The notes beneath the pieces are model-generated. The model saw only the letters and a program-made list of their open reading frames with translations. It made no database searches and was not told the DNA's origin. 8,862 nucleotides of DNA from Muribaculaceae bacterium. GTDB lineage: Bacteria; Bacteroidota; Bacteroidia; Bacteroidales; Muribaculaceae. Position numbers and translations under genes: made by a program. The stretch is taken from NCBI GenBank assembly GCA_009775265.1, contig VSPG01000038.1:10557-19418 (forward strand). The letters are read 5' to 3'. Positions within the stretch are counted from its first letter, which is position 1; the number at the start of each line of letters is the position of its first letter. Of this stretch, positions 1 to 6,710 are shown in pieces.

Positions 1-236
1 AGCGGAGAATCTGTCCCACATCAAATCCACCCGCAAAAGAAAGGCGCAGAGCGCCAGGCAGCGGAGAATCTGTCCCACATCAAATCCACCCGCAAAAGAA
101 AGGCGCAGAGCGCCAGGCAGCGGAGAATCTGTCCCATATCAAAGCCACCCGCAAAAGAAAGGCGCAGAGCGCCAGGCAGCGGAGAATCTGTCCCACATCG
201 AATCCACCCACAAAGAAAAGGCGCAGAGCGCCAAGC
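1..236. repeat. Four direct tandem repeats of 59 bp
   Basis: Four head-to-tail units begin at about 1, 60, 119 and 178, each opening with AGCGGAGAATCTGTCCCA. The first two are almost identical; the third and fourth carry a few substitutions and the fourth a one-base shift inside the A-rich part. Each unit ends in a perfect 5-bp hairpin with a 3-nt loop (GGCGC AGA GCGCC), the same hairpin that opens the larger composite repeat to the right. The units touch each other with no unique spacers. Since 59 is not a multiple of 3, the reading frame changes from unit to unit, so the open frame across them (21-275, minus) is very unlikely to be a protein. The array runs off the left edge of the window, so its true copy number is unknown. 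Confidence 0.9.
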
Positions 237-348
237 AGCCGCAGAGCGGCAAGTCCCAATGTTAGCCCCGGGCAACGGCCGCGTCAGCGGTCACAGCCCG
301 GGGTATAAAAGCTACACCCACAAGACAGAGCTGCGGAGCTGCGACTCT
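220..348 (+). repeat. Composite hairpin repeat, copy A
   Basis: Four palindromic modules occur in order. M1 is GGCGC-AGA-GCGCC (220-232). M2 is GCCGC-AGA-GCGGC (238-250). M3 is a nested structure (266-303) with an outer 8-bp stem CCCCGGGC/GCCCGGGG around an inner stem GGCCGC/GCGGTC. M4 (327-348) is AGAG...CTCT around a repeated AGCTGC-type core. Joining sequences such as AAGTCCCAATGTTAG are shared with copies B and C. The plus sign is only a convention for this orientation. The arrangement resembles REP/BIME-type interspersed palindromic repeats, but I cannot assign it to a named family. Confidence 0.88.
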
Positions 349-377
349 ATCCCACATCAAATCCCCCGCAAAAGAAA

Positions 378-506
378 GGCGCGGAGCGCCAGGCAGCCGC
401 ATAGCGGCAAGTCCCAATGTTAGCCCCAGGCAACGGCCGCGTAGCGGTCGAAGCCCGGGGTATCAATGCCGCACCAATAAAACAGAGCTGCGTTAGCTGC
501 GACTCT
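378..506 (+). repeat. Composite hairpin repeat, copy B
   Basis: This second copy is in the same orientation, 158 bp after copy A measured from M1 to M1. M1 is GGCGC-GGA-GCGCC (378-390), M2 is GCCGC-ATA-GCGGC (396-408), M3 spans 424-460 and M4 spans 484-506. In M3 the left arm has decayed by one base (CCCCAGGC instead of CCCCGGGC). The loops of M1 and M2 differ from copy A while the stems are intact, so loop bases vary and stems are kept. The copy lies directly downstream of the 3' end of the minus-strand GH3 gene. Confidence 0.87.
476..506 (-). terminator. Candidate terminator of the GH3 gene, formed by repeat module M4
   Basis: Read on the minus strand, the first secondary structure after the GH3 stop codon is module M4 of repeat copy B, with arms AGAG and CTCT around an AGCT-AACGC-AGCT core, followed by the T-rich run GTTTTATT. 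The stop codon lies about 40 nt upstream. A hairpin followed by a T run fits intrinsic termination, but the stem is short and imperfect, so this is a candidate only. Confidence 0.4.
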
Positions 507-545
507 ATCACATCAAATCCAGGCTCTCGGTAATTTCTTCATACT

Positions 546-2687
546 CTACTTAGCCTTTACCTGCCCGTGCAGACGCAGGTCGGCCGACGAAGCCCCCACG
601 GCCACATCCACCTTAGCGCCCTTAGGCAGACGGAAATCGCGCTCGGCAGGACGCCAGTCGCCCGCCTCGTCAAGCGGCAGACGCAGCTCCACACGTCGGC
701 TTTCACCCGCCGGCACAGCCACTCGCGCAAAACTGCGCAGCTTATACGGCTCGCCCGGAGCAACGCGCATATAGAGCTGCGGCACCTCGTCGCCGTCCGT
801 GGCACCCGTGTTCGTCAGCGTGAACGACACGCACACCTCACCGTCGCGCACGCCCGCCTTCATGTCCGAATAGCCGAACGTCGTATAACTCAACCCATAG
901 CCGAAAGGATACAGAGGCTCCGCCTTCGAATACATATAAGTGTGTCCGTTGCGTATGTCATAGTCCATCATCGGCGGCAGGTCAAGGATGTCGCGCGGCC
1001 ATGTCTGCGTCGTGCGGCCCGCAGGGTTCACGCGTCCCGTCAGCACATCCATGAGGCCGTGGCCCTGCTCCTGCGCGCAGTGCGTGGTGTGCAGGATGGC
1101 AGCCACCTCTTCCGCGCCCTTTCCGAGCGCATACGGGAAACTGCTCACAAGCACCAGCACCGTGCGCGGGTTGGCACGCACCACCTCCCGCAGCATCTCC
1201 TCGTCGGGCAGCAGCAGCGAACGGCGGTCCATAGCCTCGCGGCCATCGCTCATCACAGGGCAGAACTTCCAGTCTGGACGCGTGCCGAACGGGTGATTAC
1301 CCGTCATCACTATCGCCACATCAGCCTCGCGGGCAATGTTCACGGCGCTGTCCATGCGGTTGTCCGTGGCATACAGCAGCTCCACGCCCAGCGGCTCAAG
1401 CTCCTCGGCCAGAGCCTGCCGCAGCGTCACAGTGTACGGAGGCATGCCGCCGTACCAGTCCTGCACCACCTTGTCGGCGTACGGGCCTATGAGCGCCACC
1501 TTGCGCAGCTTGTCGAGGCGCAGAGGCAAAAGCCCGCTGTTCTTGAGCAGCACGGCACTGCGGCCCACAGCCTCGCGGCTCAGCGCGCGGGCCTCCGGGC
1601 GCTCGTGCGGGGCGACGGCCGTAGTGTCAGCGCCTATGGCCGCGTACGGCCCCGCAAACTCGTCAGGCTCGTCAAGCAGACCCAGTTTCAAAGCCACAAA
1701 AATATTGCCGCGGATGGCACGCTCTATCTCGGCCTCCGTCAGCAGACCGCGCTCAAGAGCCTCGTTCACATCGTCGAGATAGCGGTCAAGAAACATCCCC
1801 GTGCCGGCCTTCACAATAGCGGCAGCGCCCTCCGCACGCGTCGGAAAACGGCGATGGGCATCGATCAGCAGCCCAAGCGCGCCACCGTCGGTGCATATAA
1901 TGCCGTTCTGCCCCCACTCTTTCCGCGTTATGCTGTCAAGGCAAGGGTGCATCGCCATCGGAATGCCGTTCCAGCTGTTGTACGCAGCCATGAACGCACG
2001 CGAGCCGCCCTCCGTCACACCCTTATAGAAAGGATACGAATAATAGTCGCGGAACATACGTTCGTCAAAATCGCTCGTCGAACTGTCGCGGCCGAACTCG
2101 TTGCTGTTCGCCAGAAAATGCTTCATCAGCGAAGCCACGCGCCAGTAGCGGGGATTCTCGCCCTGCAGCCCCCGCACCTTGGCCACCGTCATCGCAGCCG
2201 TCAGTCGCGGGTCCTCGCCGTAGCTCTCCTCGTTGCGTCCCCAGCGCGGGTCGCGCGCGAGGTCGGCGTTCGGTGCAAGCATCACAAGCGCCCGGCGCAC
2301 CGATTTCGGCGTCTGCGTGTAGTAGCGGGCCTCCGTCGAAGCCTGCTCCGCCACACGCCGCACAAGCGTCGTGTCCCACGAAGCACCCAGCCCGTAGGCC
2401 TGCGGGAAAATAGTGGTAGGCCGCCGTCTCTCGGAGTCGCGGGAGCCGGGTCCTCCGAGTTCCAGACCGTGCAGACCCTCCACAAGACCGCAATGCGGGA
2501 TTCCGAGCCGTTCCACACCCAGGTCGGTGCCCAGCAGCCCCACCTTCTCCTCAAGTGTCAGCTGCGACAACACACACTCCACACGCACGCTGTCGGCCAG
2601 CGACGTGTCCCGGAAACTATAATCAGGATTCAAAGCATAAGCACCCGTCGCACACACCGCGAGAGCGCACAAAAAAATCTTTTTCAT
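546..2687 (-). CDS. Exported glycoside hydrolase family 3 enzyme (beta-glucosidase/beta-xylosidase type)
   Basis: A 713-residue enzyme predicted to remove terminal beta-linked sugars from oligosaccharides in the periplasm; the exact substrate cannot be read from sequence. The start chosen is the ATG at 2687, which gives a signal peptide (MKKIFLCALAVCATGAYA, likely cut after residue 18). A longer in-frame start at 2747 lies upstream of the -7 promoter box, so it would not be transcribed. GH3 signatures in order: LEEK near 46; VEGLHG near 69-74; ARDPRWGR then EESYGEDP (about 144-160), very like the xylosidase subgroup; KHF at 189-191; and GIICTDGGA, whose Asp267 matches the usual nucleophile. 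The second alpha/beta domain follows, with REAMDR at 483-488 as a possible acid/base region (Glu484, uncertain). PLYPFGYGLSYTTF (591-604) introduces the C-terminal fibronectin-III-like domain. No PA14 insert is seen. It is transcribed away from the housekeeping cluster and appears functionally unrelated to it. Confidence 0.93.
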   Translation of the reverse strand: MKKIFLCALAVCATGAYALNPDYSFRDTSLADSVRVECVLSQLTLEEKVGLLGTDLGVERLGIPHCGLVEGLHGLELGGPGSRDSERRRPTTIFPQAYGLGASWDTTLVRRVAEQASTEARYYTQTPKSVRRALVMLAPNADLARDPRWGRNEESYGEDPRLTAAMTVAKVRGLQGENPRYWRVASLMKHFLANSNEFGRDSSTSDFDERMFRDYYSYPFYKGVTEGGSRAFMAAYNSWNGIPMAMHPCLDSITRKEWGQNGIICTDGGALGLLIDAHRRFPTRAEGAAAIVKAGTGMFLDRYLDDVNEALERGLLTEAEIERAIRGNIFVALKLGLLDEPDEFAGPYAAIGADTTAVAPHERPEARALSREAVGRSAVLLKNSGLLPLRLDKLRKVALIGPYADKVVQDWYGGMPPYTVTLRQALAEELEPLGVELLYATDNRMDSAVNIAREADVAIVMTGNHPFGTRPDWKFCPVMSDGREAMDRRSLLLPDEEMLREVVRANPRTVLVLVSSFPYALGKGAEEVAAILHTTHCAQEQGHGLMDVLTGRVNPAGRTTQTWPRDILDLPPMMDYDIRNGHTYMYSKAEPLYPFGYGLSYTTFGYSDMKAGVRDGEVCVSFTLTNTGATDGDEVPQLYMRVAPGEPYKLRSFARVAVPAGESRRVELRLPLDEAGDWRPAERDFRLPKGAKVDVAVGASSADLRLHGQVKAK

Positions 2688-2733
2688 GGCATTTACATTT
2701 TTCACAAAAATACAAAAGAAAATCATCAACACA

Positions 2734-2741
2734 CAAAGATA
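2734..2741 (-). promoter_or_regulatory. Bacteroidetes -7 promoter box of the GH3 gene
   Basis: On the minus strand the bases read TATCTTTG, a full match to the Bacteroidetes sigma-ABfr -7 consensus TAnnTTTG. Transcription would start a few bases further on (near 2727), giving a leader of about 40 nt before the ATG at 2687. The best upstream TTTG (minus strand, 2756-2759) is only about 14 bp away, closer than the usual spacing of roughly 20 bp, so a good -33 element is not evident. The box lies inside the longer in-frame extension of the gene, which supports the shorter start. Confidence 0.6.
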
Positions 2742-2847
2742 AAACATTTTAGCACCAAATTATAAACATATATGCGCAGCCCATCACCGCGCATCATTGA
2801 CTCAACCATCATAATATAACCATCACCGAATCCCACCAAAAATAAAA

Positions 2848-2974
2848 GGCGCGTAGCGCCAAGCAGCCGCGGAGCGGCAAGTCTCAATCTTAGCCCCGGG
2901 CAACGGCCGCGTAGCGGTCACAGCCCGGGGCATCAATGCTGCACCAATAAAACAGAGCTGCGTAGCTGCGACTC
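2848..2974 (+). repeat. Composite hairpin repeat, copy C
   Basis: A solitary complete copy in the same orientation as A and B. M1 is GGCGC-GTA-GCGCC (2848-2860), M2 is GCCGC-GGA-GCGGC (2866-2878), M3 has outer arms 2894-2901 and 2923-2930 with inner arms GGCCGC/GCGGTC, and M4 starts at 2954. Joining sequences (AAGCAGCC, CAATAAAACAGAGCTGCG) match the other copies closely. Unlike the other copies it is not at a gene's 3' end: it sits upstream of both flanking genes. Confidence 0.87.
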
Positions 2975-3019
2975 CACCACAATAAAAATTCACCCCGCGA
3001 GCATCCAAAATTCACGCAT

Positions 3020-3044
3020 CGGAGGGCGAACGCCTCCGTATTTT
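3020..3044 (+). terminator. Terminator-like stem-loop upstream of ybeY
   Basis: CGGAGG (3020-3025) pairs with CCTCCG (3033-3038) across a 7-nt loop and is followed on the plus strand by TATTTT. This would stop plus-strand transcripts coming out of repeat copy C before they reach the ybeY promoter. Alternatively it may be another dispersed intergenic hairpin without terminator activity. There is no gene immediately upstream on the plus strand for it to terminate, which lowers confidence. Confidence 0.4.
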
Positions 3045-3183
3045 AAATTCTAAAAAGGCGTAAAATCACATATTACACTAATAATCAATATAATACGCAC
3101 ATTTTTGGCCGTAGGGAATTTTCCTAATCCGTGAGCAAAATTGATAAAAATGCAATTCTCCATGGAAATTCAAAAAAAAATGC

Positions 3184-3191
3184 TAACTTTG
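3184..3191 (+). promoter_or_regulatory. Bacteroidetes -7 promoter box of the ybeY-mnmG-apt-dtd-kinase unit
   Basis: TAACTTTG fully matches the TAnnTTTG consensus and lies 18 bp before the ATG at 3210, giving a very short leader of roughly a dozen nucleotides. I see no convincing -33 TTTG at the expected distance; the upstream sequence is A-rich. I saw no comparable box in the four downstream gaps, so this may be the main promoter for all five genes. Confidence 0.6.
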
Positions 3192-3209
3192 TGTCCTAAT
3201 TACGAATTG

Positions 3210-3653
3210 ATGACACCTGCATTTCAATGGATATGCGATGGGGTGCAACTTCAAGGCGTTGACACCCGCCGACTTGAACAGTGGATTGAACAAGTCACGG
3301 CGTCGCACAACCGTATTTTAGGCCCGCTCGGCTACGTGTTCTGTTCCGACAGCCGCATCCTTGAAGTAAACCGTCAGTTTCTCAACCACGATTATTTTAC
3401 GGACATCATCACTTTCGACTATTCGCAAGGGCGCGTAGTCTCGGGCGATATGTACATCTCACTCGACACGGTGCGGAGCAACGCCGCGCTCGTAGGCGCA
3501 AGCTATGAGCGCGAACTTCTGCGTGTCATCATCCACGGCGTCCTCCACCTGTGCGGCATCGACGACAAAGGCCCGGGCGAACGCGAAATCATGGAGCGAC
3601 ATGAAGACGCGGCCCTCGCCATGCTGCCGCCGGGACTGCTACCGCAAGACTGA
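3210..3653 (+). CDS. ybeY: Endoribonuclease YbeY (16S rRNA 3'-end maturation and ribosome quality control)
   Basis: A cytoplasmic metal-dependent ribonuclease of 147 residues. Start: an open frame extends upstream to a TTG at 3141, but the ATG at 3210 is preferred because the -7 promoter box (3184) lies inside that extension and because family members begin near this point. Family signatures include FCSDSRILEVNRQFL in the N-terminal half, DYFTDIITFDY in the middle, GDMYISLDTV, and the metal site HGVLHLCGIDD with His109 and His113, followed by KGPGEREIMERHE. The usual signature is HGxLHLxGxDH; here the third ligand position is Asp119 rather than His. As I recall, Bacteroides YbeY proteins also have an acidic residue there, so this looks like a lineage trait. 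It is the first gene of the plus-strand unit, 38 bp before mnmG. Confidence 0.95.
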   Translation: MTPAFQWICDGVQLQGVDTRRLEQWIEQVTASHNRILGPLGYVFCSDSRILEVNRQFLNHDYFTDIITFDYSQGRVVSGDMYISLDTVRSNAALVGASYERELLRVIIHGVLHLCGIDDKGPGEREIMERHEDAALAMLPPGLLPQD

Positions 3654-3691
3654 GTCCGCCGTCCATTCCTAATATCCCCCTTTTTGCGCAA

Positions 3692-5581
<1,890 letters not shown>

Positions 5582-5583
5582 AT

Positions 5584-5599
5584 TGTTCCACGTGAAACA
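5584..5599. promoter_or_regulatory. parS centromere site (ParB binding), in the mnmG-apt gap
   Basis: TGTTCCACGTGAAACA matches the bacterial parS consensus TGTTNCACGTGAAACA at every defined base. The symmetry extends three bases on each side, so 5581-5602 is a 22-bp palindrome with a single mismatched pair (5588/5595). It begins 3 bp after the mnmG stop codon. In other bacteria ParB binds such sites, spreads, and with ParA and SMC segregates the origin region; that role is inferred here from the sequence match alone. parA and parB are not in the window. I spotted no second copy in the window. Confidence 0.85.
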
Positions 5600-5648
5600 A
5601 TTTTAAAATAACAGACATAGAATCAAACAATTAACAGCACAATAAAAC

Positions 5649-6167
5649 ATGGAATACATCAAATCCAAAATCCGCGACGTAGTGGACTTTCCTACCAAGG
5701 GAATACTTTTCAAAGACCTCACCACAGCATTCAAGGACCCCCGCGCGCTGCACATCATCGGCTGGGACCTCTCGCAGCTCTACCGCGACAAAGGCGTGAC
5801 AAAAGTAGTGGGCATAGAATCGCGCGGCTTCATCGGCGGCTCCATCCTCGCTTTCGAACTCGGCGCCGGTTTCGTGCCCGCGCGTAAGCCCGGCAAGCTG
5901 CCCGCCGACACCGTAAAGATGGAATACGCCAAGGAATACGGCACCGACACCATCGAGATGCACCGCGACGCGATAGGGCCCGACGACGTGGTTGTGATAC
6001 ACGACGACGTGCTCGCCACGGGAGGCACGATGGCCGCATGCTACGAACTTGTAAAAAGCATGAACCCGAAGAAAATCTACATCAACTTCATCATCGAGCT
6101 CGAAGCGCTCAACGGCCGCTCTACCCTGCCGGCCGACGCAGAAGTGACTTCTCTCATCAAATACTGA
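5649..6167 (+). CDS. apt: Adenine phosphoribosyltransferase
   Basis: Cytoplasmic purine-salvage enzyme converting adenine plus PRPP to AMP plus pyrophosphate. 172 residues, the usual length. It opens with the adenine-binding segment VVDFPTKGILFKDLT (11-25), then GIESRGFIGGSILA (55-68) and ARKPGKLP (78-85). The PRPP-binding signature is VVVIHDDVLATGGT (114-127), with the acidic pair and TGGT loop intact. It starts 67 bp after mnmG, beyond the parS palindrome, with no recognisable -7 box in between, so it is probably co-transcribed from upstream. The gene directly after it is dtd, not uvrC as I recall for many Bacteroidales. Confidence 0.97.
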   Translation: MEYIKSKIRDVVDFPTKGILFKDLTTAFKDPRALHIIGWDLSQLYRDKGVTKVVGIESRGFIGGSILAFELGAGFVPARKPGKLPADTVKMEYAKEYGTDTIEMHRDAIGPDDVVVIHDDVLATGGTMAACYELVKSMNPKKIYINFIIELEALNGRSTLPADAEVTSLIKY

Positions 6168-6175
6168 TTACGGAC

Positions 6176-6205
6176 GGGGCTTAAGCTATAAAAAACTTAA
6201 GCCCC
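6176..6205. terminator. Perfect 10-bp inverted repeat between apt and dtd
   Basis: GGGGCTTAAG (6176-6185) and CTTAAGCCCC (6196-6205) are perfect reverse complements separated by a 10-nt A-rich loop. On the plus strand the stem is followed by TCGCTTTGTC, a weak T tract, so it is a plausible but leaky terminator after apt (stop at 6167). On the minus strand there is no T run directly after the stem. The right arm ends 13 nt before the dtd start codon, so in a read-through mRNA the hairpin would also sit over the ribosome-loading region of dtd. Confidence 0.6.
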
Positions 6206-6218
6206 TCGCTTTGTCATC

Positions 6219-6671
6219 ATGAGAATAGTGATACAACGCGTGGCACACGCAAGCGTGACCATAGGCGGCGAACCGTTCAGCAGCATCGGGCGCGGCATGA
6301 TGGTGCTCGTGGGAGTGGAGAACGGCGACACCGACGACGACGCTGCATGGCTGGCATCCAAGACCGCAGCCCTGCGCATATTCGACGACGAGGCAGGGGT
6401 GATGAACCGCTCCGTGGCCGACACGGGCGGCGAAGTGCTCGCCGTGAGCCAGTTCACGCTCACAGCCTCCACACGCAAAGGCAACCGCCCGAGCTACATA
6501 CGCGCCGCTGGCCACGACACAGCGGTGCCCCTCTACGAGCGTTACTGCTCCCTGCTCGAAAGCACGCTCGGCCGCCCCGTGCGGCGCGGCCGTTTCGGCG
6601 CCGACATGGCCGTGGAACTCCTCAACGACGGCCCCGTCACGATAATCATAGATTCGCGCCTGCGCGAATAA
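6219..6671 (+). CDS. dtd: D-aminoacyl-tRNA deacylase
   Basis: Homodimeric cytoplasmic enzyme that hydrolyses D-amino acids wrongly attached to tRNA (and Gly-tRNA-Ala), proofreading chirality before translation. At 150 residues it is a normal length. The sequence begins MRIVIQRV, standard for the family. The active-site motif SQFTLTAST (77-85) and the cross-subunit motif NDGPVTI (136-142), which together form the chirality-selective pocket, are both present. GNRPSYIRAA and RFGADMAVELL are further family blocks. The ATG at 6219 lies 51 bp after apt, just past a strong hairpin. The next gene follows after 39 bp with no visible promoter. Confidence 0.97.
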   Translation: MRIVIQRVAHASVTIGGEPFSSIGRGMMVLVGVENGDTDDDAAWLASKTAALRIFDDEAGVMNRSVADTGGEVLAVSQFTLTASTRKGNRPSYIRAAGHDTAVPLYERYCSLLESTLGRPVRRGRFGADMAVELLNDGPVTIIIDSRLRE

Positions 6672-6710
6672 TCATATAACGAGATTCAAAACAACACCAC
6701 AGACAACAGC

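Larger units (their letters stand above)
2688..3209. other. Divergent intergenic region between the GH3 gene and ybeY
   Basis: No supportable gene lies in these 522 bp. From left to right the region holds the AT-rich leader and promoter of the GH3 gene, one copy of the composite hairpin repeat (2848-2974), a terminator-like stem-loop (3020-3044), an AT-rich stretch of about 100 bp, and the ybeY -7 promoter box at 3184. An imperfect palindrome, TAGGGAATTTTCCTA (3113-3127), lies about 60 bp upstream of the ybeY -7 box; it could be an operator or chance. The AT-rich parts contrast sharply with the GC-rich genes and repeat. Confidence 0.7.

Noticed and set aside
1..236. Possible CRISPR array
   Set aside because: The 59-bp units are contiguous with no unique spacers, and no cas genes are present.
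2747..2747. Upstream ATG as start of the GH3 gene
   Set aside because: It would precede the promoter -7 box and place 20 extra residues in front of a normal MKK-type signal peptide.
567..2765. Open frame of 732 codons on the plus strand, antisense to the whole GH3 gene
   Set aside because: It mirrors the GC-rich GH3 gene, is rich in Arg/His with no domain recognisable, and ends in the GH3 leader. The minus frame has clear GH3 motifs and a signal peptide.
3102..3108. TTTTTGG as the -33 element for ybeY
   Set aside because: It is about 75 bp from the -7 box, much too far for a -33/-7 promoter.
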